Positions 9,421-19,213 are shown, counted from the first letter of the stretch. The stretch is DNA of 64,000 bases from Variovorax paradoxus (GCF_030811855.1 NZ_JAUSRN010000023.1:1-64000), one strand, 5' to 3'. Numbers and translations: made by a program. The notes: generated by a model from the letters alone, not told the origin.

Positions 9421-10709
9421 CTGTCCTCTCCCTCGTTTTCCTGGCACTGCTGGTGCTGGGTGTGCCGGTTGCGTTCTCGATCGGCCTGGCCTCCGTCGCC
9501 ACCGTGCTCTATGCCGGCCTTCCCGTTGCCGTGGTGTTTCAGAAGATGGTCGGCGGCATGCAGGTCTTCTCGTTCCTGGCGATCCCGTTCTTCGTGTTTG
9601 CCGGTGAGCTCATGCTTTACGGCGGCATCGCGCAGCGCATCGTCCGATTTGCCAACAGCCTGGTGGGCCACGTGCGTGGCGGCCTCGGCATGAGCAACGT
9701 GATCGGCTGCACGCTGTTCGGCGGCGTGGCCGGCTCGCCGGTGGCCGACGTCTCGGCCATGGGCTCGGTGATGATCCCGCTGATGAAGAAGGAAGGCTAC
9801 GACGCCGACTACGCCGTCAACGTGACGACGCACGCGGCCCTGGTGGGCGCGCTGATGCCCACGTCGCACAACCTGATCATCTTCACGCTCGCAACGACCG
9901 GCATTGCGTCGGTCAGCGTGCTGAGCCTGATTCTCGCGGGCCTGATTCCCGCGCTCATCCTCACGCTGTGCAACCTGGGCGCGGCCTACTACGTGGCGAT
10001 TCGCCGCGGCTATCCGATCCGCGGCGCGTTTCCGGGCTGGGGCGAAGTGCTCTCGGCCTTCATCGGCGCCCTTCCAGGCCTGATGATCGTGGCGATCATC
10101 CTGGTGGGCATTCTGTCGGGCGTGTTCACCGCCACCGAGTCGGCTGCGACAGCCGTGCTCTGGGCCTTGGGCGTGACGGTGCTCGTGTACCGCTCGCTCA
10201 GCCGCAAGGACTTCTTCAAGGCCTGCGCCAAGGCCTGCAAGACGACCGGCGTGGTGCTGCTGCTGATCGGCATCTCCTCGGCCTTCGGCTACTTCATGGC
10301 GATCTATGAAGTGCCGCAGAAGACCGGCGAACTCATGACCAGCGTCTCCAGCGATCCGTGGGTCATCTTCCTGATGATCAACGTACTGCTGTTCGTGCTG
10401 GGCACCTTCCTGGACATGGCCGCGACCATCCTGATCTGCACGCCCATCTTCCTGCCGATTGCCATGCAGTTCGGCATGAGCCCGGTGCAGTTCGGCATCG
10501 TCATGCTGATCAATTGCGCGCTGGGCCTCAACACGCCGCCGGTGGGCACCACGCAGTTCATAGGCTGCGCGATCGGAGGGGTATCCGTGGGGCAGGTGAT
10601 GCGGTCGATCTGGCCGTTCTATGGTGCCCTTTTGATCTGCCTGATGCTCGTGACCTATGTTCCGGCGTTCTCGATGTGGCTGCCGGACCTCGTCAACGCG
10701 GTCAAGTGA
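9411..10709 (+). CDS. dctM: TRAP transporter large permease (DctM type)
   Basis: The 432-residue transport channel subunit, with about a dozen hydrophobic segments and typical DctM motifs ([32 protein letters not shown], and [13 protein letters not shown] near the C-terminus). It starts at GTG inside the end of dctQ, so the two are translationally coupled. It imports uronate or aldarate into the cytoplasm, where Udh, the lactonase and GarD act (inference from context). Confidence 0.93.
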   Translation: MELTVLSLVFLALLVLGVPVAFSIGLASVATVLYAGLPVAVVFQKMVGGMQVFSFLAIPFFVFAGELMLYGGIAQRIVRFANSLVGHVRGGLGMSNVIGCTLFGGVAGSPVADVSAMGSVMIPLMKKEGYDADYAVNVTTHAALVGALMPTSHNLIIFTLATTGIASVSVLSLILAGLIPALILTLCNLGAAYYVAIRRGYPIRGAFPGWGEVLSAFIGALPGLMIVAIILVGILSGVFTATESAATAVLWALGVTVLVYRSLSRKDFFKACAKACKTTGVVLLLIGISSAFGYFMAIYEVPQKTGELMTSVSSDPWVIFLMINVLLFVLGTFLDMAATILICTPIFLPIAMQFGMSPVQFGIVMLINCALGLNTPPVGTTQFIGCAIGGVSVGQVMRSIWPFYGALLICLMLVTYVPAFSMWLPDLVNAVK

Positions 10710-10741
10710 CACCAAAGACAAGCAACGCGGAGTTCGATCCG

Positions 10742-12349
10742 ATGGCCGACTCATCACTACCCTCTTCCCCGCCGGTGCGCCCGCCGCACCGCATCCACAT
10801 GCACGCGGCGGACAACGTCGCCATCGTGGCCAATGACGGCGGCCTGAAGGCCGGCGCAGCGTTTGCCGATGGCCTCGTGCTGGTCGACAACGTGCCGCAA
10901 GGCCACAAAGTCGCATTGGCCGACCTGGCCGAAGGCGATGCGGTCATCCGCTACAACGTGGTCATCGGCTATGCGCTGAAGGCCATTCCGCGCGGCAGCT
11001 GGGTGCACGAGCGGCTGCTCAAGATGCCCGCGGCGCGCGAGCTCGAAGGCCTGCCAATCGCTACCGTCAAGCCGCCTGTGCAACCGCCGCTCGAGGGCTA
11101 CACCTTCGAGGGATATCGCAACCTCGACGGATCGGTGGGCACGCGCAACATCCTCGCCATTACGCAGACCGTGCAGTGCGTGGCGGGCGTGGTCGATTTT
11201 GCGGTGCAGCGCATCAAGGCCGAGCTGCTGCCGAAATACCCCAACGTCGACGACGTGGTGGGCCTCTCGCACAGCTACGGCTGCGGCGTGGCCATCGACG
11301 CGCCCGACGCGATCATTCCGATCCGTACGCTGCGCAACATCAGCCTCAACCCGAACTTCGGCGGCGAGGTGATGGTCATCAGCCTGGGTTGCGAAAAGCT
11401 GCAGCCCGAGCGCCTGCTTCCGCCGGGAAGCATTGCGCTGGTGGATGAACGCAATGTGGCCGACATCGGCGAGACGGCCAATGCCAAGCTCGACGTGGTG
11501 TGCCTGCAGGACGACGCGCATGTGGGCTTCATGTCGATGATCGATTCGATCATGCGGCAGGCCGAGGAGCACCTGGAGCGGCTCAACGCCCGCAGGCGCG
11601 AAACCGTGCCAGCCAGTGAACTGGTGGTGGGCGTGCAATGCGGCGGCAGTGATGCCTTCTCTGGCGTCACGGCCAACCCGGCCGTCGGCTTTTGCACCGA
11701 CCTGCTGGTGCGCGCCGGCGCCACCGTGATGTTCTCGGAAGTGACCGAGGTCCGCGACGGCATCGACCAACTCACCTCGCGCGCGACCACGCCCGAAGTG
11801 GCCGAAGCCATGATCCGCGAGATGGCCTGGTACGACACCTACCTGGACCGCGGCCGCGTCGACCGCAGTGCCAACACCACGCCGGGCAACAAGAAAGGCG
11901 GGCTCTCGAACATCGTCGAAAAGGCCATGGGCTCGATCGTCAAGAGCGGCAGTGCGCCGATCTCCGGCGTGGTCTCGCCGGGCGAGAAGGCAAGGCAGAA
12001 GGGCCTGCTCTATGCGGCCACGCCCGCCAGCGACTTCATCTGCGGCACGCTGCAGCTGGCCGCCGGCATGAACCTGCACGTGTTCACCACCGGCCGCGGC
12101 ACGCCCTACGGGCTGGCCGAAGTGCCGGTCATCAAGGTGGCGACGCGCAGCGACCTGGCGCGCCGCTGGCACGACCTGATGGACGTGAATGCAGGCCGCA
12201 TCGCCGATGGCGACGCCACCATCGAGGACGTGGGCTGGGAAATGTTCCGCCTGATGCTCGACGTGGCCAGCGGCAGAAAGAAGACCTGGGCCGAGCAGTG
12301 GAAGCTGCACAACGCGCTGGTGCTGTTCAACCCCGCCCCCGTGACCTGA
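10742..12349 (+). CDS. garD: Galactarate dehydratase
   Basis: Dehydrates meso-galactarate to 5-keto-4-deoxyglucarate. It is 535 residues, against about 523 for the E. coli enzyme. An N-terminal SAF-type domain (about 20-105) is followed by the long UxaA/GarD domain with [24 protein letters not shown] and [10 protein letters not shown]. The start at 10742 follows a GGAG motif by 9 bases. Related altronate dehydratases share this architecture, but the similarity and the Udh/lactonase/KdgD context favour galactarate. It follows the TRAP permease gene by 32 bp and feeds the same KdgD as GudD does. Confidence 0.88.
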   Translation: MADSSLPSSPPVRPPHRIHMHAADNVAIVANDGGLKAGAAFADGLVLVDNVPQGHKVALADLAEGDAVIRYNVVIGYALKAIPRGSWVHERLLKMPAARELEGLPIATVKPPVQPPLEGYTFEGYRNLDGSVGTRNILAITQTVQCVAGVVDFAVQRIKAELLPKYPNVDDVVGLSHSYGCGVAIDAPDAIIPIRTLRNISLNPNFGGEVMVISLGCEKLQPERLLPPGSIALVDERNVADIGETANAKLDVVCLQDDAHVGFMSMIDSIMRQAEEHLERLNARRRETVPASELVVGVQCGGSDAFSGVTANPAVGFCTDLLVRAGATVMFSEVTEVRDGIDQLTSRATTPEVAEAMIREMAWYDTYLDRGRVDRSANTTPGNKKGGLSNIVEKAMGSIVKSGSAPISGVVSPGEKARQKGLLYAATPASDFICGTLQLAAGMNLHVFTTGRGTPYGLAEVPVIKVATRSDLARRWHDLMDVNAGRIADGDATIEDVGWEMFRLMLDVASGRKKTWAEQWKLHNALVLFNPAPVT

Positions 12350-12380
12350 CTTCACCCGACGACCTCAAAAGGAAACACTC

Positions 12381-13142
12381 ATGGAAGACCTCAAAGGCAA
12401 GACCGCACTCGTCACCGGCGCTAGCACCGGCATCGGTGCCGCGGTGGCTATTGCATTCGCGGCCCGCGGCATGCGCGTGGCGGTGCACTACAACAGCTCG
12501 GCCGAAGCCGCCAACCAGGTGGTCGAGACCATCCGCACTGCCGGCGGCGACGCCTTTGCGCTGCAGGGCGACGTGCTCAACACCGCCGCCATCCGCGAAT
12601 GCGTGAAGCAGACCGCCGCACGGTTCGGCCGCATCGACGTGCTGGTGAACAACGCCGGCAGTTTGGTGAAGCGCGTGCCCATCGCTGAATTCGACGATGC
12701 GCTGTTCGACGAGGTGATGCACATCAACGCCCGCTCGGTTCTCGCGTTTGCGCGCGAGGTGGTGCCGCTCATGCGCACCCATGGCGGCGGCAACATCATC
12801 AACGTGACCTCGGTCGCGGCGCGCACCGGCGGCGGGCCCGGCGCCTACCTGTATGCGGGCTCCAAGGGCTTCGTGAGCACGGCCACGCACGGCCTCGCCA
12901 GGGAACTCGTCGGCGACAAGATCCGTGTGAACGCGGTGGCGCCGGGCGTCATCCAGACGCCGTTCCAGGACCGCTTCTCGACGCCCGCGATGCTCGAATC
13001 GTTCCGCGCCGGCATTCCGATGGGCCGCATCGGCACGCCGGATGAATGCGTGGGCGCTTTCCTCTACCTGGCTTCGGAACAGCTCTCGGGCTATGTCACC
13101 GGCCAGGTGATCGAGGTGAACGGCGGGCAGTACATGCCCTGA
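12381..13142 (+). CDS. SDR-family oxidoreductase
   Basis: A classical short-chain dehydrogenase of 253 residues: TGASTGIG (12-19), NNAG (90-93), catalytic Ser144 and Tyr158-xxx-Lys162. AAGGA precedes the ATG. It resembles FabG-like sugar or polyol dehydrogenases. The position, 31 bp after garD, makes it part of the sugar-acid run. It may oxidise or reduce a sugar acid or alcohol that enters the pathway, but the substrate cannot be read from the sequence. It is not an aldehyde dehydrogenase, so it does not fill the missing semialdehyde dehydrogenase step. Confidence 0.85.
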   Translation: MEDLKGKTALVTGASTGIGAAVAIAFAARGMRVAVHYNSSAEAANQVVETIRTAGGDAFALQGDVLNTAAIRECVKQTAARFGRIDVLVNNAGSLVKRVPIAEFDDALFDEVMHINARSVLAFAREVVPLMRTHGGGNIINVTSVAARTGGGPGAYLYAGSKGFVSTATHGLARELVGDKIRVNAVAPGVIQTPFQDRFSTPAMLESFRAGIPMGRIGTPDECVGAFLYLASEQLSGYVTGQVIEVNGGQYMP

Positions 13143-13210
13143 CGGAAGACCGCCTTCGCTCCAATTCGCTCCAAGGCTGCAGCACAGAACCACAACAGAG
13201 ACAACAACCA

Positions 13211-14197
13211 ATGAACAGAAGCAGATTCCTTCGCGGCCTGGCCGCCCTTTCGGCAACGGCGAGCCTCTCGTTCGGGTATGCGGCAGTGGCCGCCGCCCAA
13301 GGCAACGGCAGCAACTTTCCGACCCATGCCATCGAGCTGCTGGTGCCCTACCAGCCCGGCGGCGGCACCGACGGCCTGGCGCGTGCCTTTTCCGAAGCGA
13401 GCCGCAAGCACATTTCGCAGAGCATCGTCATCGTCAACCGCCCGGGTGCCGGCGGCGCGATTGGCTGGACCGAGGTGATCAATGCCAGGCCCGACGGCTA
13501 CAAGCTCGCGGTGCTCACGGTGGAACTGCTGACGCTGCCGCACCTGGGCCTGGCCAAGTTCAACTACGACGACTTCCAGCCGATTGCGCAGCTCAACGCA
13601 GACCCGGCCGCGATCACCGTCAAGGCCGATGCGCCGTGGAACACGATTGAAGAGTTTCTGGCCGCGGCAAAGAAGTCGCCCGAGAGCGTCCGTGTCGGCA
13701 ATTCGGGCAACGGCTCGATCTGGCACCTGGCCGCGGCCGCGCTGGAAGACAAGACCGGCACCAAGTTCGGCCACATCCCGTTTCAGGGCGCGGCGCCCGC
13801 GGTGCTGGCGCTCTTGGGTGGCCACATCGAGGCGGTGGCGGTGAGCCCGGCCGAGGTGACGACGCATGTCCAGTCCGGCAAGCTCAAGGTGCTGATGGTC
13901 ATGGCCGACAAGCGCGTGAAGGGCTTCGACAACGTGCCTACGGCCAAGGAGCGCGGCATCGACCTGTCGATCGGCACCTGGCGCGGCCTTGGCGCACCCA
14001 AGAACACGCCGCCCGAAGTCATGGCAAAGCTGCGCGAGATCACGGCCAAGACGGCGGCCGAGCCGCTGATGCATGAAGTGATGGACAAGCAGAACCTTGG
14101 CTATGTCTACACCGACGGCGCGGTGTTCAAGGAAACGCTTGCCAAGGACAACGCGTACTTCAAGGCGCTGATCGCCAAGCTCAACATCAAACCATGA
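13211..14197 (+). CDS. Bug/TctC-family periplasmic solute receptor
   Basis: Periplasmic carboxylate receptor of 328 residues. The signal peptide is cleaved near AAAQG (about residue 30). ELLVPYQPGGGTDGLAR, IVNRPGAGG and HIPFQGAAPA mark the family. Its stop overlaps the start of a periplasmic lactonase (ATGA), so the two are translated together. This supports a shared role in taking up the acid released from a lactone outside the cytoplasm (inference). Confidence 0.9.
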   Translation: MNRSRFLRGLAALSATASLSFGYAAVAAAQGNGSNFPTHAIELLVPYQPGGGTDGLARAFSEASRKHISQSIVIVNRPGAGGAIGWTEVINARPDGYKLAVLTVELLTLPHLGLAKFNYDDFQPIAQLNADPAAITVKADAPWNTIEEFLAAAKKSPESVRVGNSGNGSIWHLAAAALEDKTGTKFGHIPFQGAAPAVLALLGGHIEAVAVSPAEVTTHVQSGKLKVLMVMADKRVKGFDNVPTAKERGIDLSIGTWRGLGAPKNTPPEVMAKLREITAKTAAEPLMHEVMDKQNLGYVYTDGAVFKETLAKDNAYFKALIAKLNIKP

Positions 14198-15324
14198 ACC
14201 GGCACACTCCCATGCTTCACGCAATTCGTGTCTCTTTGCGCACCCGCTTGCCTCGGGCGATGGCTCGGAGCGCGGCCGCGCTGCTGTCCATGGCCGCCAT
14301 CGGACACGCCTCGGCGGCCACCTGGGTTTATGTGTCCAACGCGGACAGCCAGGAAATCTCGGTGCTCGAGCTGGACCGCGCGCAAGGCGTGCTCAAGCCG
14401 GTGCAGACGCTCAACGTCGGCGGCACGGTGATGCCGATGACGGTGAGCCACGACAAGCGCGTGCTCTACGCCGCGCTGCGTTCGCAGCCGTTCCGGGTGG
14501 TCTCGATGTCGATCGATGCCGCCAGCGGCAAGCTGCAGAAGCTCAGCGAGGCGCCGCTGGCCGACAGCATGGCCAACATCGACCTCGACGCGAGCGGCAA
14601 GTGGCTCTTTGCCGCTTCCTACCAGGGCGGCAAGATCTCGGTCAACGCCATCGGCAAGGACGGCGCGGCGGGCGCTATCCAGCAACTGGTGCAGACGGCG
14701 CCGAACGCGCATGCGATCCACGCGGATGCGAGCAACCGTTTCGTGCTGGCCACCAGCCTGGGCGGCGACAACGTATCGAGCTGGCGCTTCGATGCCGAGA
14801 AGGGTCTGCTGTCGGCCAACGAACCGCCGCTGACCCAGGGCGCGTCGAAATCAGGGCCGCGCCACTTCGTGTGGGACAAGGCGCAGCGACGCGTCTACCT
14901 GTTGAACGAACTCGATGCGAGCTTGCACGTCTACGGCTGGGATGCCGCGCGGGGAACGCTCAAGCACGAGCAGAGCACCACCACGCTACCGCCCGGATTC
15001 ACCGGCAAGCCCTGGGCAGCCGATCTGCATCTGACGCCCGATGGGCGCTTTCTGTATGCCTCGGAGCGCACGTCGAGCACGCTGTCGGCCTTCAGGGTGG
15101 ACGCGTCCACCGGACAGCTGAAGCCGCTCGGCCAAACGCCGACCGAGAAAACGCCGCGCGGTTTTGCCATCGATTCGAGCGGCCGCTACCTGATTGCCGC
15201 CGGGCAGGAGTCGCACAGCGTTGCGCTGTACGCCATCGATCCCGCGACTGGCGCATTGGACAAGCCCGCGCGCATCAGCGTGGGCAAGAACCCGAACTGG
15301 ATCGAGATCGTCGACACGCCGTGA
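14194..15324 (+). CDS. Periplasmic lactonase-family beta-propeller protein
   Basis: A 376-residue protein of the YbhE/6-phosphogluconolactonase-like seven-bladed propeller family (repeats such as SADGRFLYAS-type strands, LTPDGRFLYASE, FAIDSSGRYLIAAG, and a closing PNWIEIV). An N-terminal signal-like segment of about 42 residues ends in ASA, so it is probably periplasmic. That is unusual for sugar-phosphate lactonases and argues for an unphosphorylated lactone. It lies between two Bug receptor genes. The likely role is hydrolysis of aldono- or aldarolactones before uptake; this is inference. Confidence 0.78.
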   Translation: MNRHTPMLHAIRVSLRTRLPRAMARSAAALLSMAAIGHASAATWVYVSNADSQEISVLELDRAQGVLKPVQTLNVGGTVMPMTVSHDKRVLYAALRSQPFRVVSMSIDAASGKLQKLSEAPLADSMANIDLDASGKWLFAASYQGGKISVNAIGKDGAAGAIQQLVQTAPNAHAIHADASNRFVLATSLGGDNVSSWRFDAEKGLLSANEPPLTQGASKSGPRHFVWDKAQRRVYLLNELDASLHVYGWDAARGTLKHEQSTTTLPPGFTGKPWAADLHLTPDGRFLYASERTSSTLSAFRVDASTGQLKPLGQTPTEKTPRGFAIDSSGRYLIAAGQESHSVALYAIDPATGALDKPARISVGKNPNWIEIVDTP

Positions 15325-15365
15325 CGACGACAAACACACGCAACATCATCAAAGGAGATATCGCT

Positions 15366-16358
15366 ATGCAACGCCGCACACTGATTCGCACGGCCCTCGC
15401 CTCTTCACTCGCCGCGGGCTTGCCCGCGTTCGCGCAAGGCCCCGGCAACTGGCCCACGGGCAAGGCCATCACCTACCTTGTGCCGTTTCCCGCGGGCGGC
15501 ACGACCGACGTGCTGGCACGGCTCATCGGCCAGAAGCTCGGCACGGTGCTGGGCACGAGCGTGATCATCGACAACAAGGGCGGCGCGGGTGGCAGCGTGG
15601 GCTCCGAAATCGGCGCGCGCGCGGCACCCGACGGCTTCACGATGGTGGGCGGCACCATCAGTTCGCACGCCATCAACATCAGCCTGTATCCGAAGCTCGG
15701 CTACGACCCGCAGAAGTCGTTTGCGCCGGTTACGCTCATCGGCACCAACCCGCTGGTACTGGTGGTGAACCAGGCGAGCCCGTACAAGACCTTGAAGGAC
15801 GTTCTTGAAGCCAGCAAGACCAAGTCGGGCGGGCTGTCGTCTGCTTCGGCCGGCACGGGCACCTCGCAGCACCTGTCGCTCGAACTGCTGGCGTTCAAGT
15901 CGGGCGTGAAGTTCACGCACATTCCCTACAAGGGCAGCGGCCCGGCCATCCAGGACGTGATCGGCGGCCAAGTCGACATGATGTTCGACACCACGGTGGT
16001 GGCCGGCCCGCACGTGCAGAGCGGCAAACTGCGCGCCATTGCCGTGACCTCGGCCAAGCGCCTGGCTTCGATGCCCGACGTGCCGACGGTTGCGGAGTCC
16101 GGCATCGCCGGCTTGCAGGATTTCGAGGTGCTGTCTTGGCAGGCGATCTTCGTGCCCGCGGGCACGCCCGCCCCCATCGTCGACCGGCTGCACACCGAGA
16201 TCCGCAAGATCCTTGCAACGCCCGAGATGCAGGAAAAACTCAAGGGCTTCGGCATGGAGCCCGCCGACCTGACCACGGCCAAGATCGCCGCGTTCCAGAA
16301 GGCCGAAGTCGAGAAGTGGGCGCAAGTGATCAAGGCGGCCGGCATCAAGGCCGACTGA
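15366..16358 (+). CDS. Bug/TctC-family periplasmic solute receptor
   Basis: Periplasmic receptor of 330 residues. The signal peptide ends near AFAQG (about residue 22). ITYLVPFPAGGTTD, IIDNKGGAGG and HIPYKGSGPA are the family marks. A strong AAAGGAGAT ribosome site precedes the ATG. It is the last gene of the rightward sugar-acid run, 41 bp after the periplasmic lactonase, and probably binds an acid related to that enzyme's product. No TctAB genes are present. Confidence 0.9.
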   Translation: MQRRTLIRTALASSLAAGLPAFAQGPGNWPTGKAITYLVPFPAGGTTDVLARLIGQKLGTVLGTSVIIDNKGGAGGSVGSEIGARAAPDGFTMVGGTISSHAINISLYPKLGYDPQKSFAPVTLIGTNPLVLVVNQASPYKTLKDVLEASKTKSGGLSSASAGTGTSQHLSLELLAFKSGVKFTHIPYKGSGPAIQDVIGGQVDMMFDTTVVAGPHVQSGKLRAIAVTSAKRLASMPDVPTVAESGIAGLQDFEVLSWQAIFVPAGTPAPIVDRLHTEIRKILATPEMQEKLKGFGMEPADLTTAKIAAFQKAEVEKWAQVIKAAGIKAD

Positions 16359-16499
16359 CGCCGGCCGGCGTGCTTGCGAGGGTCCAGCGTGCGAACGAGG
16401 GGCCCCCGCATACAAGGGAAGCTTCCTACGTCCGGCGCGTGGAGCCCTTTATAGAATGCCCCTCCGATCCGCATTCCAGGCACTCCACGCCTTTCACAC

Positions 16500-17351
16500 G
16501 TGTCCGACCGCTCAGCCGTACTGCACCAATACCTGTTTCCGAAGCAGGCCCTGACGAACTTCGCCGGCTGGGTCGCGGGCAAGGAACGCGGCGCCGTCAC
16601 CACCTGGATCATTCGGCGCTTCGTGGCCAAGTACGGCGTCGACATGGGCGAGGCGCTCGAGTCGGACATCAACCACTACAAGAGCTTCAACCAGTTCTTC
16701 ACGCGCGCGCTCAAGCCCGGTGTGCGGCCGCTCGCACAGGCCGATCTCGTGTGCCCGGTGGACGGGGCGATCAGCCAGTTCGGCCCTATCGACGGGCATC
16801 AGATCTTCCAAGCCAAGGGCCACAACTACACGACGACCGCGCTGGTCGGCGGCGATGCGGCGCTCGCACACCGGTTCGCCCATGGCAGCTTTGCAACGCT
16901 GTACCTGAGCCCGAGGGACTACCACCGCATTCACATGCCGTGCGAAGGACGGCTGCTGCGCATGATCTACGTGCCCGGCGACCTGTTCTCGGTCAATCCG
17001 GCCACCGCGCGCGGCGTGCCTGGCCTCTTCGCGCGCAATGAGCGCGTGGTCTGTGTCTTCGAAACCGCGCGAGGACCCTTCGTGCTGGTGCTGGTGGGAG
17101 CCACCATCGTCGGCAGCATGGAAACCGTGTGGCACGGCGTGGTCAATCCGCCGCGCGGCGGCGAACTGCGCGAGTGGCACTACGGCGACCAGCAGATCGT
17201 GCTCAAGAAGGGCGAGGAAATGGGGCGTTTCCTCCTCGGGTCCACCGTCGTCATGCTGTTCCCGCCGCCTGTGCTGGCCTTCAATCCGGAATGGGCGCCC
17301 GCCCGCGCAGTTCGCCTGGGCGAAGCCATGGCCAATTTCGCCAAATTGTGA
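16500..17351 (+). CDS. psd: Phosphatidylserine decarboxylase proenzyme
   Basis: Makes phosphatidylethanolamine from phosphatidylserine at the inner membrane. The 283-residue protein has the LGST self-cleavage motif at 246-249, where Ser248 becomes the pyruvoyl cofactor and the chain splits into beta and alpha subunits. DYHRIHMP carries the conserved histidines. I take the GTG start at 16500, giving MSDRSAVLHQYLFPK. It stands alone after the sugar-acid region. Confidence 0.95.
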   Translation: MSDRSAVLHQYLFPKQALTNFAGWVAGKERGAVTTWIIRRFVAKYGVDMGEALESDINHYKSFNQFFTRALKPGVRPLAQADLVCPVDGAISQFGPIDGHQIFQAKGHNYTTTALVGGDAALAHRFAHGSFATLYLSPRDYHRIHMPCEGRLLRMIYVPGDLFSVNPATARGVPGLFARNERVVCVFETARGPFVLVLVGATIVGSMETVWHGVVNPPRGGELREWHYGDQQIVLKKGEEMGRFLLGSTVVMLFPPPVLAFNPEWAPARAVRLGEAMANFAKL

Positions 17352-17389
17352 AGCTTTGTCTCAGGGGCCCCGTGCAGCATGCACTGGCA

Positions 17390-17406
17390 GCTATAAAACT
17401 AGTAGC
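17390..17406. repeat. GCTAT/TAGC small palindrome
   Basis: GCTATAAAACTAGTAGC, with short inverted ends GCTA/TAGC, lies between psd and the next regulator gene. A similar palindrome is at 63525-63543. Short AT-cored GCTAT...ATAGC palindromes are a familiar dispersed feature of Comamonadaceae genomes (recalled, not checked). Confidence 0.4.
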
Positions 17407-17531
17407 ATCCTGATCCTTGCGCTATAGTCGCCGGCCAACGAGCCCCTAGCAGGCCACGAGCCACCACACGCAAGGCAGCGGTCCTGCCCAGGACCGATGG
17501 CCCGACGACCAGCCCCGAGGAGATGAAGTCG

Positions 17532-17984
17532 ATGAGTACCAAGGAAAACGCAGCCGTCAGCCAGCTGCTCGCACTTCTCGAGGCCCGCTACGCAATGAGA
17601 GTGCTCTGGGCCTTGCGCGACGGCCACGCCCAGACCTTTCGCCTGCTGCAGGACAGCGTCGGCGGCATCACCCCCAATACGCTCAACACCCGCATCAAGG
17701 AGTTGCGCGAGGCAGGCCTCGTGAGCCACGGCGGCGACGGCTACAGCCTCACCGTGAGCGGGCAAGACCTTCTCAAGCGGTTGTCGGACCTGCAGGCCTT
17801 TGCGGGCAAATGGCAGCTGGGCCAGGTCAAGAAAGCCGCGGCGCCCGCGGCGGCGCCTCCTTCCTCGTCGACGTCGCCTCCCTCTTCGCCTTCTTCCGCT
17901 GGTCCTTCGCCCTCCCCTGCGGCGCCCTCCTCTTCTTCTCCTTCGACCCCGCCTTCCGGCCCGCCTCTTGACACTGCCAATTGA
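17532..17984 (+). CDS. HxlR-like winged-helix regulator with Pro/Ser-rich tail
   Basis: A DNA-binding protein of 150 residues. The first 95 residues form an HxlR/MarR-like winged helix (GGITPNTLNTRIKELREAGL is the recognition region). The last 50 residues are almost only Ser, Pro and Ala. The ATG at 17532 is preferred because the GAGGAG motif ends 9 bases before it; the in-frame ATG at 17523 would sit on that motif. Target and signal are unknown. The tail is encoded by a pyrimidine-rich stretch on the plus strand and looks intrinsically disordered. Confidence 0.75.
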   Translation: MSTKENAAVSQLLALLEARYAMRVLWALRDGHAQTFRLLQDSVGGITPNTLNTRIKELREAGLVSHGGDGYSLTVSGQDLLKRLSDLQAFAGKWQLGQVKKAAAPAAAPPSSSTSPPSSPSSAGPSPSPAAPSSSSPSTPPSGPPLDTAN

Positions 17985-18083
17985 GCAGGCTGGCCGGCCG
18001 GTGCCGGCGCATCGGTAAACTTCGCGCCTTCGGGTTCTGCTTATCCATCCACATCCATTCCATTGACGCAAGGAGCGTTCAAC

Positions 18084-18434
18084 ATGCCTACCACCCCCTC
18101 CGGACTGCAATACGAAGACACCACCGTGGGCGACGGCGCTGAAGCCAAGGCCGGCCAGCACGTGCACGTGCACTACACCGGCTGGCTCTACAACGACGGC
18201 GTGCAAGGCGCCAAGTTCGATTCGAGCCGCGACCGCAACGACCCATTCGCGTTCTCGCTGGGCGCGGGCCAGGTCATCAAGGGCTGGGACGAAGGCGTTG
18301 CCGGCATGAAGATCGGCGGCAAGCGCACGCTCATCATTCCGGCATCGCTGGGCTACGGCGCACGCGGCGCGGGCGGAGTGATTCCCCCGAACGCCACGCT
18401 GAAGTTCGACGTCGAGCTGCTCGACGCACACTGA
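18084..18434 (+). CDS. FKBP-type peptidyl-prolyl cis-trans isomerase
   Basis: A minimal single-domain FKBP of 116 residues with the complete active-site pattern (VHYTGWL, FDSSRDR, VIKGWDEGVAGMKIGGKR, LGYGARG). No signal peptide, so it acts on proteins in the cytoplasm. The ATG at 18084 follows AGGAG by 8 bases; an in-frame TTG upstream is unlikely. A strong terminator follows the gene. The grpE-dnaK-dnaJ cluster is next, so folding genes are grouped here. Confidence 0.93.
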   Translation: MPTTPSGLQYEDTTVGDGAEAKAGQHVHVHYTGWLYNDGVQGAKFDSSRDRNDPFAFSLGAGQVIKGWDEGVAGMKIGGKRTLIIPASLGYGARGAGGVIPPNATLKFDVELLDAH

Positions 18435-18459
18435 TCGTTTCCGAGCCAAGACTGGCACG

Positions 18460-18483
18460 AAGGCCCGATTGCGGGCCTTTTTC
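18460..18483 (+). terminator. Rho-independent terminator after the FKBP gene
   Basis: An 8-bp perfect stem AAGGCCCG/CGGGCCTT with a 4-base loop, running into a T tract (18478-18482). It separates the FKBP gene from the heat-shock promoter of grpE. Confidence 0.85.
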
Positions 18484-18517
18484 ATGCCTTCGCGGCCTCT
18501 TTTGCCGCATTTTTTCG

Positions 18518-18545
18518 CTTGAAAAGCCCCTGACCAGCCCCAAGT
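18518..18545 (+). promoter_or_regulatory. Sigma32 heat-shock promoter for grpE
   Basis: CTTGAAA at 18518-18524, 13 bases, then CCCCAAGT at 18538-18545. This is close to the sigma32 consensus (CTTGAAA-N13/14-CCCCATNT). It lies 45 bp upstream of grpE. No CIRCE inverted repeat is present, so control by sigma32 rather than HrcA is indicated for this cluster. Confidence 0.8.
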
Positions 18546-18590
18546 GGCTGGCTATCGTTTGTTTCCCGGCACACGCCGGTTCTTTGAAAA

Positions 18591-19166
18591 ATGTCTGACC
18601 CGCAACAATCCGCACAGAATTCGCAAATGCTGCAAGGCGAGCCAAGCCCCGAAGAACTGGAGGCCGCGCAGGCTGCCAATGAAGCCGAAGCGCAAGACGC
18701 CCTGGCCGTGGCTCAAGGCGAGCTTGCCGCCCTGCAGAGCAAGAACGCCGAACTGGCCGACCAATATCTTCGTGCCCAGGCCGACGTGCAGAACGCCCGC
18801 CGCCGTGCAGACGACGAAATCACAAAAGCCCGCAAGTTCGCGGTCGAGGCTTTTGCCGAGAGCCTGCTGCCCGTGACGGACAGCCTCGAAGCCGGCCTGG
18901 CCATCAAGGACGCCACCCCCGAGCAGATCCGCGAAGGCGCCGAAGCCACGCTGCGCCAGTTGAAGAGCGCACTCGAGCGCAACAAGGTGATCGAGGTGGC
19001 GCCCGCCCCCGGCACCAAGTTCGATCCGCACCAGCACCAGGCCATCTCGGTGGTGCCCGCCCCCGAGCAGGAACCTAACACCGTGGTGAGCGTGCTCCAG
19101 AAGGGCTACACCATCAACGAGCGCGTGCTGCGCCCGGCGCTGGTCACGGTCAGCGCACCCAAGTAA
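18591..19166 (+). CDS. grpE: Nucleotide exchange factor GrpE
   Basis: Releases ADP from DnaK. It is 191 residues: an acidic, coiled-coil N-terminal half ([20 protein letters not shown]) followed by the beta-domain with [11 protein letters not shown] and [19 protein letters not shown], the conserved C-terminal signature. It is the first gene of grpE-dnaK-dnaJ, behind a sigma32 promoter and a terminator that insulates it from the FKBP gene. hrcA is not adjacent. Confidence 0.97.
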   Translation: MSDPQQSAQNSQMLQGEPSPEELEAAQAANEAEAQDALAVAQGELAALQSKNAELADQYLRAQADVQNARRRADDEITKARKFAVEAFAESLLPVTDSLEAGLAIKDATPEQIREGAEATLRQLKSALERNKVIEVAPAPGTKFDPHQHQAISVVPAPEQEPNTVVSVLQKGYTINERVLRPALVTVSAPK

Positions 19167-19213
19167 CCGCGCAACGGTTCACACGATTCCCACAGGAAAT
19201 CCCCGCTTCATAC

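Noticed and set aside
9318-10916. A 532-codon minus-strand frame opposite dctM
   Set aside because: Low-complexity His/Arg/Asp composition and no start signal; the TRAP permease on the plus strand is the real gene.
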